This document shows, one piece after another, positions 26,564-34,951 of a stretch of 64,000 bases of DNA (within the stretch, counting starts at the first letter, position 1; every line of letters begins with the position of its first letter). Both the position numbers and the translations under genes were made by a program. Below the pieces are notes generated by a model. That model had not been told where the DNA came from. It made no database searches and saw only the letters and a list, made by a program, of their open reading frames with translations. This stretch comes from Peribacillus kribbensis DSM 17871 (GTDB lineage Bacteria; Bacillota; Bacilli; Bacillales; DSM-1321): NCBI RefSeq assembly GCF_000430765.1, contig NZ_AUMQ01000036.1, positions 1 through 64,000 on the forward strand, given 5' to 3'.

Positions 26564-27427
26564 TCATCCTCGAAAGGGAGTCACAGGATATCCTTTGACA
26601 TCCAGCTTCACATGAAAAAGTCCGCCAGCCAAAGGCTGTTTTTCCAAGTCTTCCTGGGATAATCCATCTCTTGCGGTCGTGATAAATAATTCATTCATTT
26701 CTTCTCCGCCAAATGTGCAGCAGGTTACCTGCTCGACTGGAAGCTCGATAGATCGAAGCTTCTTCCCTGTCCTTGGATCCCAGCAGGCCACCTGTCCCCC
26801 GCCCCAGTGGGCAACCCACAGGTTTCCCTCTGTGTCGATAGTCATTCCATCCGGAGCTCCCTCGCCAGGAGGAACCTCGATGACGGTCCTGCCATTCGAT
26901 AATTCTCCTGTATCCAGATTATAATCATAGGCATTAATTTTTTGGGTTGGAGTGTCTATATGGTAAAACGTATTTCCATCATGGGTCCAAGCCAGCCCAT
27001 TGGATAGTGAAACATGGTCCAGCATTTTATGGACGCTGCCATCTCGTTCAAGTCTGTAGAGCGCTCCTTTTTTCTCTTCATTTGAAAGGGACATGGTCCC
27101 GGCAACAAACCGTCCGTGCTGATCGGTTTTCCCATCATTGAAACGATTATCGGAAAGATGGCTCTCCGGGTCGGCTATAAACTCTGCTTCTCCGTTTGCG
27201 TGGATATGATAAAAGCCATCCCTTAACGCAGCGGTCCATCCTCCCGACTGTCTTGGGACGACCGCACCTGCATAATCATGAAGTTTTATAGATCGGCTTC
27301 CGCTACTGGATGGTTTGTAGGTGAACAACGTCTTTTCCTTTATATCGATCCAGTGAATCTTATGGTCATGCCAAAAAGGTCCTTCCCCAAGTATACATGC
27401 GCTATTTATAAGCAATTCTGCTTTCAA
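26564..27427 (-). CDS. SMP-30/gluconolactonase (regucalcin-like) lactonase
   Basis: About 287 residues from a TTG at 27427, eight bases after GGGAG (a TTG at 27442 is in frame but overlaps no RBS). The six-bladed propeller metal site is recognisable: LGEGPFW (Glu ligand), NDGKTDQHGRF, LSNGLAW (Asn ligand) and GAPDGMTID (Asp ligand). These enzymes hydrolyse sugar lactones using a divalent metal. It is cytoplasmic and monocistronic; the lactone is not indicated by context. Confidence 0.87.
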   Translation of the reverse strand: MKAELLINSACILGEGPFWHDHKIHWIDIKEKTLFTYKPSSSGSRSIKLHDYAGAVVPRQSGGWTAALRDGFYHIHANGEAEFIADPESHLSDNRFNDGKTDQHGRFVAGTMSLSNEEKKGALYRLERDGSVHKMLDHVSLSNGLAWTHDGNTFYHIDTPTQKINAYDYNLDTGELSNGRTVIEVPPGEGAPDGMTIDTEGNLWVAHWGGGQVACWDPRTGKKLRSIELPVEQVTCCTFGGEEMNELFITTARDGLSQEDLEKQPLAGGLFHVKLDVKGYPVTPFRG

Positions 27428-27752
27428 ATCATTCACTCCCAAGACAAATAAAAGTAGATTTCTATATATCCTGATACCCCAATCTGTGAATATTCAAGCA
27501 CAGGTACAATTATATTTTCCGCTGGGTTTATTGCCAAATCATACACAATTTCCACTTTTAATCCCTCTAATTTTCCCAACAAGATTTGCAGAAATTGTAT
27601 AAACCTTCCATATATTTTCCCATAAATTTACACGGAATCTCTTTTTAGGTAATCCTTTCGACATAATATGTAACAAAACTGTAATAGTGTCGTGAAGATT
27701 TTGTTATGTTATTTCCTGTATAGTAGGTTTTAACAGATAACAACGGGGGTAA

Positions 27753-28427
27753 ATGAATTTGTTAAAGAAATTAGCTTCAGTCTTGTTAATTGTTTCTAGT
27801 CTCTCGGTTGCAGTCCCTTCCATTAGTGAAGCAGCTGCGAAGGTCACTACAAAATATGTCAAGGTCAGCTCTGGAACATTGAATTTACGGAAAACTGCAT
27901 CCACAAACGGTGCCGTTCTAGCACATTTATCAAAGGGAGCCAAGGTTTCAGTTTACTCTGAATCTAAAGGCTGGGCTAAAATTAATGCCAGCTCAAAGAC
28001 GGGTTATGTCAGCTCGAAGTATTTAACGACTGCTAAGCCTGCCGCACCAACAGCTAAAACTGATTATCATGCAAAAGCAGTTTCTGTCGCAAAAAGCAAC
28101 TTAGGTGTCAAATATCGTTTCGGCGGAATATCTCCTAGCGGTTTCGACTGCTCAGGACTTGTGAAATATTCCTACAGCAAAGCCGGTAAAACTTTGCCGC
28201 GCACTGCAGCTGAAATGTACAAAAAAGGAACCAGGACAAGCTCAAGCACGATGAAAACCGGAGACTTAATGTTCTTTGCTCCTAATAAAGCTTCAAGACC
28301 AACTCATGTATCCATATACATAGGAAGCGGCAAGATGATTCAGGCAGCGACCTCTTATGGAGTTTCTATAGCAAGCACAAGCAATTCTTATTGGAAGCCT
28401 AAGTTCATCGGGGCTAAGCGGATCTAA
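27753..28427 (+). CDS. Secreted SH3-NlpC/P60 peptidoglycan endopeptidase
   Basis: 224 residues: signal peptide (about 1-28, ending SEAAA), one bacterial SH3 domain (about 34-95, TLNLRKTASTNGAVLA...GYVSSKYL), a short PAAPTA linker, and a C-terminal NlpC/P60 domain (about 105-224). The catalytic Cys is in FDCSGLVKYSYS and the His in RPTHVSIYIG. It should cleave D-gamma-Glu-diamino acid links in stem peptides. ATG is at 27753 with GGGGG upstream. The upstream 27443-27752 is AT-rich and carries no visible gene. Confidence 0.92.
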   Translation: MNLLKKLASVLLIVSSLSVAVPSISEAAAKVTTKYVKVSSGTLNLRKTASTNGAVLAHLSKGAKVSVYSESKGWAKINASSKTGYVSSKYLTTAKPAAPTAKTDYHAKAVSVAKSNLGVKYRFGGISPSGFDCSGLVKYSYSKAGKTLPRTAAEMYKKGTRTSSSTMKTGDLMFFAPNKASRPTHVSIYIGSGKMIQAATSYGVSIASTSNSYWKPKFIGAKRI

Positions 28428-28430
28428 AAA

Positions 28431-28458
28431 AGAAGGCCAGGCGGCCTTCTTTTTTTTT
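28431..28458 (+). terminator. Terminator of the NlpC/P60 gene
   Basis: AGAAGGCC / GGCCTTCT with loop AGGC and nine following T residues. It could also act on the convergent protease gene. Confidence 0.88.
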
Positions 28459-28462
28459 GCAT

Positions 28463-29464
28463 TTATTGTCCTGCTGATTGGCGGAGAATATCGATTAATA
28501 AGCTGCGCATTTTCTGGCGCTGCACTTCATTTAACCTCAGCAGCCCATTTCCCTCCTGTGACCTCGGATAGCCTAAAGGCAGGGTATGGGCAATCAGTTC
28601 CTGGAACAGCTCAGGCTCCGTAATCGGACGATTATGTTTCTTTTCAAACCGGTCAATCAGCAAGGCTGCTGCCCCGGCCACATGCGGTGCAGCCATGGAT
28701 GTACCGGACATGATTCCATACAGAAATTTTGGCATGGTCGATATCACATATTCACCTGGTGCCACTAAATCCACCTGACTATTGGAGTTGCTGAATGTGG
28801 ATACCCTCCGGGACTGATTCACTGCCCCTACCTCCACTACTTCTTCATAGGCACCTGGATAGCTGGTTTCCGTCGTCTGTGCGCTGCCATCCCCTTGATT
28901 GCCAGCTGCACAAACCACAAGGATATTGTGTTGGACAGCATTCTGGATGGCTGTATGCAGGGCTTGGTCATCATCCGGCCCTCCCAAAGACATGGAAATG
29001 ACCCGTACCTTCTCCCCGTTGGGACCCGTCCAATTTACGGCATAGTCCACAGCCTCCGTAATAGACTTTATCGTACCTGTTCCCTGACCATTTAGCGCCT
29101 TAAGCACCAATAGCTTAGCTTTCGGAGCCACTCCCACAACCCCAAAACCATTCTCAGCAGCCGCAATAATTCCGGCCACATGCGTACCGTGGCCATTATT
29201 ATCGGAATAATTGTCAGGATTTCCATTATAATCTGCTGTAAAATTCCGGCCTCCAATAACTTGTCCCCTCAAATCAGGATGATTGGTCTGGCAGCCCGTA
29301 TCAATCACCGCCACCACGGCATTCTCCCCGCGATACCCAAGTGTCCAGAAAGAACTTGCTCGAATCATCCGCACTCCGGCGGGCACCTCAAAAATATTGC
29401 TATTCATCCCCTCTAATTTAAAGGGTATTAATTGTACATTTGCCAAACGGACCTCTCCCCTCAT
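28463..29464 (-). CDS. ispA: Intracellular subtilisin-type serine protease (IspA-like)
   Basis: 333 residues, no signal peptide. Catalytic motifs are VIDTGC (Asp), NGHGTHVAG (His) and SGTSMAAPHVAG (Ser). The N-terminal 20 residues contain LIPF, the equivalent of the LIPY/F inhibitory propeptide motif of intracellular subtilisins, which is removed on activation. CAAGNQGDG and VAPGEYVIST match IspA closely. There is an insertion of about 8-10 residues (WTGPNGEKVR) before the ISMSLGGP strand. It degrades cytoplasmic proteins in late growth. Upstream 29465-29677 holds no gene I can support. Confidence 0.92.
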   Translation of the reverse strand: MRGEVRLANVQLIPFKLEGMNSNIFEVPAGVRMIRASSFWTLGYRGENAVVAVIDTGCQTNHPDLRGQVIGGRNFTADYNGNPDNYSDNNGHGTHVAGIIAAAENGFGVVGVAPKAKLLVLKALNGQGTGTIKSITEAVDYAVNWTGPNGEKVRVISMSLGGPDDDQALHTAIQNAVQHNILVVCAAGNQGDGSAQTTETSYPGAYEEVVEVGAVNQSRRVSTFSNSNSQVDLVAPGEYVISTMPKFLYGIMSGTSMAAPHVAGAAALLIDRFEKKHNRPITEPELFQELIAHTLPLGYPRSQEGNGLLRLNEVQRQKMRSLLIDILRQSAGQ

Positions 29465-29677
29465 AATCCCTGGAGAATGGCAGGACTGATGCTAAAAAGA
29501 AATGACAAACAGAGCGGTCATGATCTCAGGGTTTAAAGACTTCCATTTATGTTATGAGAGGAGACAAGCATTTGCGATATAGTATGAGTCTAATTTTTGA
29601 GTTAAGATAGATGTATAGTCTGCCTATCCTGATTGGTCATTTTTTGATTAAAATCTTGGAATCCAGGAGGTCATAAA

Positions 29678-29770
29678 ATGTACGGTGTTATAGCCTTATT
29701 TGATAAAAATACCGAACAGAGCTCCGGTGATCTATTCAAAAGACTTACAAACAGTCCAGTCTATTCATAA
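29678..29770 (+). pseudogene. N-terminal fragment of a 2'-5' RNA ligase family gene
   Basis: A strong RBS (CCAGGAGG) and ATG start a 30-codon ORF reading MYGVIALFDKNTEQSSGDLF followed by KRLTNSPVYS and a stop. The first 15 residues match the start of YjcG-like 2'-5' RNA ligase / cyclic phosphodiesterase proteins. Both HxTx motifs are absent, so only the translation start survived a deletion of about 140 codons. Confidence 0.6.
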
Positions 29771-29773
29771 ATA

Positions 29774-29797
29774 AAGCCCTTTTCCTATGAGAGGGCT
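29774..29797 (+). terminator. Hairpin after the RNA ligase fragment
   Basis: AAGCCCT / AGGGCTT with a short loop, followed by CTTCTT. This is a weak U tract, probably the old terminator of the deleted gene. Confidence 0.6.
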
Positions 29798-29819
29798 TCT
29801 TCTTACCGAAACTATCATC

Positions 29820-30068
29820 TTAAACCACATGACTGCCTGAAAACTTCGGCAGATACTCCCCATGGACCTCTATTAATTCATCACACAATGAAATGATACA
29901 TCCATGGATAGCACCGCTGAAGTAAGGGGATCCAGCATAGCAGCCTGATAAATATGTTTCCTCTTTAAATTCCCAGCCTCTTCTATTGTAAAGGACTTTT
30001 CCCCCTATTATTCTTAAAGATTTAAATTTAAAATTTTTCGGGACTCCCAGGAAATATTGAACTAAAAA
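29820..30068 (-). pseudogene. Unrecognised open frame without start, possible gene remnant
   Basis: The minus strand is open for 82 codons from a TGA at 30069 to TAA at 29820 with no ATG and no RBS. The readable part (RIIGGKVLYNRRGWEFKEET then YLSGCYAGSPYFSGAIHGC) has protein-like composition (Cys, Trp and aromatic residues in context), so it is probably the end of a decayed gene. I cannot name the family. Confidence 0.4.
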
Positions 30069-30112
30069 TCACCAATTAAACTACCCTCAGGCTTGCCTTA
30101 AATGGCCAACTT

Positions 30113-30150
30113 GAAAAAACTAGCTCTTTTTTAAGAAATATTTTACATTA
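30113..30150 (+). promoter_or_regulatory. AT-box-like sequence upstream of comK
   Basis: AAAAAACTAGCTCTTTTTTAA and the adjacent GAAATATTTT form A-run/T-run pairs like ComK AT-boxes (AAAA-N5-TTTT), although the first spacing is 7 rather than 5. It lies 115-150 bp before the comK start. ComK is known to autoactivate in B. subtilis; this site is only a candidate. Confidence 0.35.
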
Positions 30151-30264
30151 TTTAACTTTTGTAAGATAATGGAATTAGCAAATAAAGGGGGTGCATGATC
30201 TGTAGATTTCTGCCGGCAGGATGGTCATTAGGGATTAAAAGAAAGATTCATGGGAGGAACTGGG

Positions 30265-30819
30265 ATGGAAGAAAAAAATCATTATATTATTAATCCAGAC
30301 ACGGTGCTGATTAAGTCAGAATTTGATTCACTTGGAAATCACTGCTCGAGAGTCATTCAAGGAAGAGAAAGCTTTCTCGTCAAGGAAAAGCCCGCCGATA
30401 TTTTGAATAACAGCATGCTCTATTATGGATCAAATCTTCCGGGAGGGATCCAGAGCACTAAATCTAAGCTTGGAAATATCAGCATGTGCCCTGTTGTTGT
30501 TTGTTCACAGCTGAATATATACTGGTTTCCGCTTTATTCTCCTAAAAGTGAAAAATGCATTTGGCTCGCCTTCACACATGTAGGGCGGCCCGAGAAGCTC
30601 TCACCACTGAAAACACGAGTCAACCTGCGTTTTGGCCACTCCTTTGAACTCAACATGAAAATCTCCCGCTTTAAAGCCAAACATAACCAGGCAGCCGAGC
30701 TCCGTTACATAACCGAGGAAAGAAACCAAAAGGGCCTTGTCTATTACTACGACCCCAGAACCGGACTCCAGCTTGTGAGCGAGAAAAACCCCTACTACTC
30801 GGGGTCTGACAAAGACTAG
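30265..30819 (+). CDS. comK: ComK-family competence transcription factor
   Basis: 184 residues from the ATG at 30265 (GGGAGGAAC RBS). It follows ComK over most of its length: YIINPDTVLIKSEFDSLGN, SRVIQGRESFLVKEKPADIL, then MLYYGSNLPGG (ComK has CRFFGSSYxGR), then IYWFPLYSPKSEKCIWLAFTHV (ComK has IFLFPT-S-S-PQCxWISHxHV). ComK binds AT-boxes in the minor groove and switches on DNA-uptake genes. The C-terminal tail (ISRFKAKHNQAAELRYITEE...) is more basic than in B. subtilis and the otherwise conserved HxH is only THV. It may be a second, divergent copy (ComK2-like). Confidence 0.82.
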   Translation: MEEKNHYIINPDTVLIKSEFDSLGNHCSRVIQGRESFLVKEKPADILNNSMLYYGSNLPGGIQSTKSKLGNISMCPVVVCSQLNIYWFPLYSPKSEKCIWLAFTHVGRPEKLSPLKTRVNLRFGHSFELNMKISRFKAKHNQAAELRYITEERNQKGLVYYYDPRTGLQLVSEKNPYYSGSDKD

Positions 30820-30846
30820 AATGCACAAAAAAATGGCCAGTCCCCG

Positions 30847-30862
30847 CCGTGCTGCAGCACGG
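30847..30862. terminator. GC-rich palindrome between comK and the ArgH-like gene
   Basis: The perfect 16-bp palindrome CCGTGCTGCAGCACGG sits between the convergent genes. There is no T-run, but it lies where a shared terminator is expected. Confidence 0.4.
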
Positions 30863-30874
30863 TGAGGACCCAGC

Positions 30875-32365
30875 TTACAATCTGTACCCTTTTAGCTGCT
30901 TTCTTTTATCGGCGAGTTTTTCAAGGGTCTTTTTATAGGATTCCATCTCACTCTTGTGTACGTTCAATCTTTCCCCTAACATTCTTTCAACTTCCTTTGG
31001 GCTCGGTCCTCCCTTAATGCTTCGGATTTTTACAAAATGCACAGGAGAAAGAATGTTTTCCCACTCTTCTTCAGTCAAAGAGATGTTTACAAATCCTGCA
31101 ATCATTTCGTTGATCTCAGCCATTTCCCAGTCGTACAATTCCTTTTTCTGCTTGATGGTTTCCTTTGAGATAAAGCTTGCAATTCCATGGGCCATCCTGA
31201 ACGGCACTCCATGCTCCCTTGAAAGTGTATCCGCCAGCTCGGTTATGGTGATATTCGATTTCTTCGCGAGCTCCCTTGTCCTCTCCTCGTTCACCTTTAA
31301 AGTCAGGATCACTGCATGCATGAGCCTCATCACCCGTTTCGCATTTGCGAAGGCACGGTATAGATGCGGCTGCAGGTCATCCTCGGTATCGACGATATCC
31401 CCAAATGGGGTGTTATGAACCATGTTCAACGCAGCCAGTGCTTCGCCGTATGCGCTGCTCGCGATGGAACGGGAATGCTCGATGGATACCGGGTTCCTCT
31501 TCTGCGGCATGATAGAGCTTACCTGGACATATGGATCGGCCACACAAAAGGAACCGAATTCTTTCGTAACATGCATGAGAAAATCCTGGATCCATCTCCC
31601 CGTATTGACCATGCACACCATCAAAGCGGATGCCGTTTCCAGCAGATAATCTGCCCCTCCAATGGAGTCATAGGAATTTTCGATTACCGAATCAAAGGCC
31701 AGCAGCTCACAGGTTCGATTGCGGCAGATCGGAAAACCGGTTGTGGTAAGGGCAGCGGCCCCCAGAGGGGATTGATTCACGGTGCGATATGCACCCCAAA
31801 GCCGCTTGATATCCCGCTGCAGCACATCATAGATGGCCAGGAAGTAATGACCGAGCGTTGTCGGCTGGGCAGGCTGGGTGTGCGTATATCCGGTCATGAT
31901 CGTTTCTTTATGGCTGCCTGCCTGCTCCAGGAGGACTTCACTGAGACAGTAGCAGCTGCCAAGAAAGGAAAGCAGCTGCTCCCTTAGCACCAGCCTGTAC
32001 ATCGCAACGCCCATGTCATTCCGGCTTCTTGCGATATGCATCTTTCCTGCAAGATCAGGGCCGATTTCCTCCCCAATTCTTGCTTCCATCATAAAAAACA
32101 GATCCTCGTACTGCGGCTGGTAGGAAAGAGTGCTGTGATCGGTCTCTGCCACTCTATTAATGCCCTCCAGCATGACTCTTGCTTCGCTGCTTTCAATAAT
32201 CTTTTGTTCTTCAAGCATGATCACGTGTGCCCGGTGGATATCAAACATCACATGAAACAAGAAATCGCGCTGATCATTGAAAACTGGCTTTAAAAGTTCT
32301 TCTACATACGTTTTCCCGGGAAAGACGCTTCCCTCGTTTCTCATAAATTCTTCTAATCTATTCAT
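30875..32365 (-). CDS. Argininosuccinate lyase-like enzyme (fumarase/aspartase superfamily)
   Basis: 496 residues, slightly longer than housekeeping ArgH (about 460). It carries the superfamily signature SSIMPQKRNP with the catalytic serine loop, HIARSRNDM (ArgH has HTGRSRNDQ), TGYTHTQPAQPTTLGH with the second catalytic segment, and SPLGAAALTTTGFP. The pattern is ArgH-like, but MHIARSRNDMGVAMYR differs at positions that contact argininosuccinate, and no argG is nearby. The divergon partner is a ROK repressor. It may therefore cleave another N-substituted aspartate (for example an EDDS-type compound) rather than argininosuccinate. Confidence 0.8.
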   Translation of the reverse strand: MNRLEEFMRNEGSVFPGKTYVEELLKPVFNDQRDFLFHVMFDIHRAHVIMLEEQKIIESSEARVMLEGINRVAETDHSTLSYQPQYEDLFFMMEARIGEEIGPDLAGKMHIARSRNDMGVAMYRLVLREQLLSFLGSCYCLSEVLLEQAGSHKETIMTGYTHTQPAQPTTLGHYFLAIYDVLQRDIKRLWGAYRTVNQSPLGAAALTTTGFPICRNRTCELLAFDSVIENSYDSIGGADYLLETASALMVCMVNTGRWIQDFLMHVTKEFGSFCVADPYVQVSSIMPQKRNPVSIEHSRSIASSAYGEALAALNMVHNTPFGDIVDTEDDLQPHLYRAFANAKRVMRLMHAVILTLKVNEERTRELAKKSNITITELADTLSREHGVPFRMAHGIASFISKETIKQKKELYDWEMAEINEMIAGFVNISLTEEEWENILSPVHFVKIRSIKGGPSPKEVERMLGERLNVHKSEMESYKKTLEKLADKRKQLKGYRL

Positions 32366-32394
32366 GGCTTCATCTCCATTTTTTTAAGACAAGG

Positions 32395-32420
32395 ATTGTT
32401 CGGCCGTGATGCCGGACAAT
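32395..32420 (-). terminator. Inverted repeat between ROK and ArgH-like genes
   Basis: ATTGTTCGGC / GCCGGACAAT (one G-T pair), 6-nt spacer. It could be a terminator for the ROK gene or an operator before the ArgH-like gene; there is no immediate T-run. Confidence 0.45.
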
Positions 32421-32481
32421 TTATTGAGAACGTTCAGGACAATTGCATTAACAATCAAAAATCACCTTGTTTTTTCGACTA

Positions 32482-33702
32482 CTAATTACCCTTTGGATCA
32501 TTTATGAGGCCATCGTGTTTTCCTAAAAATAGTGAAACAGCACCCAAAACCCCCATATTGTCCCCTAGCTGGGAAGGCCTTAATTCTACTGAGACCGGAA
32601 GATAAGGATCCACGATTTCACGCAGTCTCGGTAATATAAAATCAGCGGACTTTAATACTCCCCCTCCTAAAATGATCACCTCTGGATTTAAGAGGCATGC
32701 GGCATTAATTATTCCATAGGCAAGGTGCTGGATAGCCTCCTGTACGACGGCGAGCGCTTCTCGGTCCCCTTTTTCCGCATAGGTGAAGGCTTGATCGCTG
32801 GTCAGTCCTGCTGACCCTGCATCATGGCGCAAGGGATAGGCCGGGTTCTTCATGACAAGGGAGCTGAATTTTCGGCCGATTGCCTCTCCTCCTGCCATGC
32901 TTTCCAGATAGCCATACCGGTGAAAGGTGGGCTTGAACTCATTTTCCATATCATTTTTATCGGTAACCATATAGCCCAGCTCGCCTGCAGCATTGGCTGA
33001 TCCTCTGTAGAGCTTGTTATGGATGATGATTCCACAGCCAATTCCTGTGCCGACTGCCAGGAACATCACATTCTCTCTATCTTGGGCATTTCCCAGCCAC
33101 TGTTCTCCTAACACGGCAGCATTCACATCATTTTCTACATAGACAGGAAAGGAAAAATAGCGTTCTGCTTCTGCCACAAAAGGGTAGCGGATCCAGTTCA
33201 AGCTTGGCGCTTCAATTACAATGCCGTTTTCTGCATCGGTAATGCCTGGTACTCCAGCTCCCATGCCCAAAATCTTTTCCCTCTCAATCCCGGATTTTTC
33301 CGTCATTTGCTCAATTTCTGCAGCAATCTGCTTAATCAGCCCAGATTCCAAATATGCTTCCGTTTTAAAACTGCTAGATGCGGCGATGGTGCCGCTTAAA
33401 TCACTGATGACCGTCTTGACCTTTGTTCCTCCAATATCTGCCCCGATGATATAGGCTGCTTTTTCATTAAAGTGCAGCTGGATAGGTTTTCCCCCTCCCT
33501 GCCAGGCAGATTCACCAATCCCGCTTTCATAAATCCATTTATCGCGGATTAGCTCATCCACCAGCTGTGACACAGTTGGCTTGCTGATATGTATCCTTGC
33601 TGATATTTCAGCCCTTGAAATAGGAGAATGCTTCATAATACAATACAGGATGCTTTTCTTGTTGTGCTCTTTCAAAGTGAAGGGAGTTTTATTACTGCTC
33701 AT
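32482..33702 (-). CDS. ROK-family transcriptional repressor
   Basis: 406 residues: N-terminal winged HTH (SPISRAEISARIHISKPTVSQLVDEL, about 26-52) and a C-terminal ROK sugar-kinase fold (GADIGGTKVKTVI, GMGAGVPGI, ENDVNAA, VGTGIGCGII). The usual ROK zinc motif (CxCGxxGCxE) is replaced by FKPTFHRYGYLESMAGG, so the three cysteines are missing, as in some XylR-type repressors. It lies upstream of the ArgH-like gene in the same direction with a 116-bp gap and probably controls it. The effector is likely a sugar or sugar-like acid. Confidence 0.88.
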   Translation of the reverse strand: MSSNKTPFTLKEHNKKSILYCIMKHSPISRAEISARIHISKPTVSQLVDELIRDKWIYESGIGESAWQGGGKPIQLHFNEKAAYIIGADIGGTKVKTVISDLSGTIAASSSFKTEAYLESGLIKQIAAEIEQMTEKSGIEREKILGMGAGVPGITDAENGIVIEAPSLNWIRYPFVAEAERYFSFPVYVENDVNAAVLGEQWLGNAQDRENVMFLAVGTGIGCGIIIHNKLYRGSANAAGELGYMVTDKNDMENEFKPTFHRYGYLESMAGGEAIGRKFSSLVMKNPAYPLRHDAGSAGLTSDQAFTYAEKGDREALAVVQEAIQHLAYGIINAACLLNPEVIILGGGVLKSADFILPRLREIVDPYLPVSVELRPSQLGDNMGVLGAVSLFLGKHDGLINDPKGN

Positions 33703-33728
33703 ACAATCACGGCCTTATTAATTTTTTT

Positions 33729-33747
33729 GTTAGTAATATCGACTAAC
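33729..33747. promoter_or_regulatory. Candidate ROK operator
   Basis: Inverted repeat GTTAGT-N7-ACTAAC, 27 bp upstream of the ROK start codon. TTAGT/ACTAA half-sites are typical of XylR/ROK operators in Bacilli, which suggests autorepression. Confidence 0.55.
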
Positions 33748-33904
33748 TAACCAGAATATAACTCTTCAGAAAAACTTTTACCATCTAAAAGTGTATTAGG
33801 ATCTTTTCTATTCTATGTTATGTGACTGCGGTTTCCATCATCAAACCATGGTCAGTGCTTGCAAGATTTTTACCAATCTTTTAACTTATGGGCTCCAGAA
33901 ATAA

Positions 33905-33942
33905 AACGAAGCATCCCCTCAATTCTTTAGGGATGCTTCGTT
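33905..33942 (-). terminator. Terminator at the end of the propeller remnant
   Basis: AACGAAGCATCCC / GGGATGCTTCGTT, 14-bp stem with a 10-nt loop, with TTTTATTTC on the minus strand after it. It once ended the gene now decayed at 33941-34165. Confidence 0.75.
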
Positions 33943-34165
33943 ATGATTTTTTCCATTTTCTTCTGCAGATGATTCCGGCTGCGGTTCCTAAAGGCACCAG
34001 TCCTACAGGAGTAACTCCGATGACAGAGACGGTATTCCCCCATAATGGCAACATACGTACGCCTGCCGTCTGGTGTAAATGCAATACCCAGTGGGCTGTC
34101 TCCCACAGGAATCCTGCGTTGGACTTGGTGTTTGTAAGGATTGATGACCGCTGCGTCTCTGTTTA
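33941..34165 (-). pseudogene. Remnant of a YVTN-type beta-propeller protein
   Basis: The minus strand reads NVNRDAAVINPYKHQVQRRI and PVGDSPLGIAFTPDGRRTYV followed by AIMGE in one frame, then a -1 shift near 34040 into NTVSVIGVTPVGLVPLGTAA and GIICRRKWKKS. The blade signature xGxxPxGIAxxPDGxxxYV-N-TVSVI is diagnostic of YVTN repeats. Only the last one to two blades are left, frameshifted and with no start. Confidence 0.7.
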
Positions 34166-34471
34166 CATTGGATTCAAAAATAGCTTCAGCCTCTTCTCCT
34201 TCATCTCGAATACTTTAAATCTCCTAAACACGTCATCACTATGATTTTCAATCAAGATATATTCCTTTTTGTCTGTATGTACCTCATATGTTTTTCTTCT
34301 TAAATATATAATCTTTTGGATATTTCCATCTAGCTGTTCCTGGAGCTCAGGGTAATCTTTTAAATTCCCGACCGATATTGCTTCTAATACATCATATGGC
34401 CCTAAATAATTCAAAAGAACCAATCCTATTATGACTAGAACAGATATAAAATATCTTCTCTTCTTTTTCAA
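34163..34471 (-). CDS. Small membrane-anchored hypothetical protein
   Basis: 102 residues with one N-terminal membrane helix or signal anchor (RRYFISVLVIIGLVLLNYLG) and a charged extracytoplasmic C-terminal part (IIYLRRKTYEVHTDKKEYIL, then IENHSDDVFRRFKVFEMKEK). It is AT-rich. It lies 24 bp after the WapI-like gene and likely belongs to the same small operon. I do not recognise the family. Confidence 0.6.
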   Translation of the reverse strand: MKKKRRYFISVLVIIGLVLLNYLGPYDVLEAISVGNLKDYPELQEQLDGNIQKIIYLRRKTYEVHTDKKEYILIENHSDDVFRRFKVFEMKEKRLKLFLNPM

Positions 34472-34495
34472 GTAGATTTCTCCTATAGTTAAATC

Positions 34496-34936
34496 TTACC
34501 TTTTACCTTTTAAATCACCATATTGATCTGCAATATTTTGTAATTGCTGTAATGTGGATACCAAATAACTTTGGTCGCTTTCAAACTCAAAGTGGAGAAT
34601 ATTCTCTTGATGTGCTGTTTCTTGAAAATACCCTTGAATCGTGATCCCGCCAAATTTGTTAAAATGCATATCAATTTTAAGAGTATTTTCATCTGAAAAA
34701 CTAACACAGCCTTTTAAATGGCTATAGCATTTTTGCAGCTGAATGAAGAACTGATACACCTGACCAGTTGAAAACCAAAATTCAGCATCTTTAACATAAT
34801 AATTCCCACTCTTAATCTCGACATTGCCTTCTACATCATACCCGCCTAAATAACTTGTTTCCTCTGGAAAACCGTGCACTTTATTAAATTTTATCCGGAT
34901 GAATCCCTGTTTACCTGCAATCATAAATTGATTCAT
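34496..34936 (-). CDS. WapI-like immunity-type protein
   Basis: 146 residues from the ATG at 34936, following AGAGGTGG. A beta-rich soluble protein: GNVEIKSGNYYVKDAEFWF, VYQFFIQLQKCYSHLKG and ITIQGYFQE...ILHFEFESDQSYL. The arrangement (segment ending in a DAEFW-like strand, helix with QLxxCYxxLKG, then two strands) resembles the WapI family of contact-dependent immunity proteins and their orphan homologues. No WapA-type toxin is in the window, so it would be an orphan. Assignment is by pattern memory and moderate. Confidence 0.55.
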   Translation of the reverse strand: MNQFMIAGKQGFIRIKFNKVHGFPEETSYLGGYDVEGNVEIKSGNYYVKDAEFWFSTGQVYQFFIQLQKCYSHLKGCVSFSDENTLKIDMHFNKFGGITIQGYFQETAHQENILHFEFESDQSYLVSTLQQLQNIADQYGDLKGKR

Positions 34937-34951
34937 TTCATCCACCTCTTT

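Noticed and set aside
31364-31987. A 207-codon plus-strand ORF
   Set aside because: Antisense to the ArgH-like gene; its sequence mirrors the coding constraints of the other strand.
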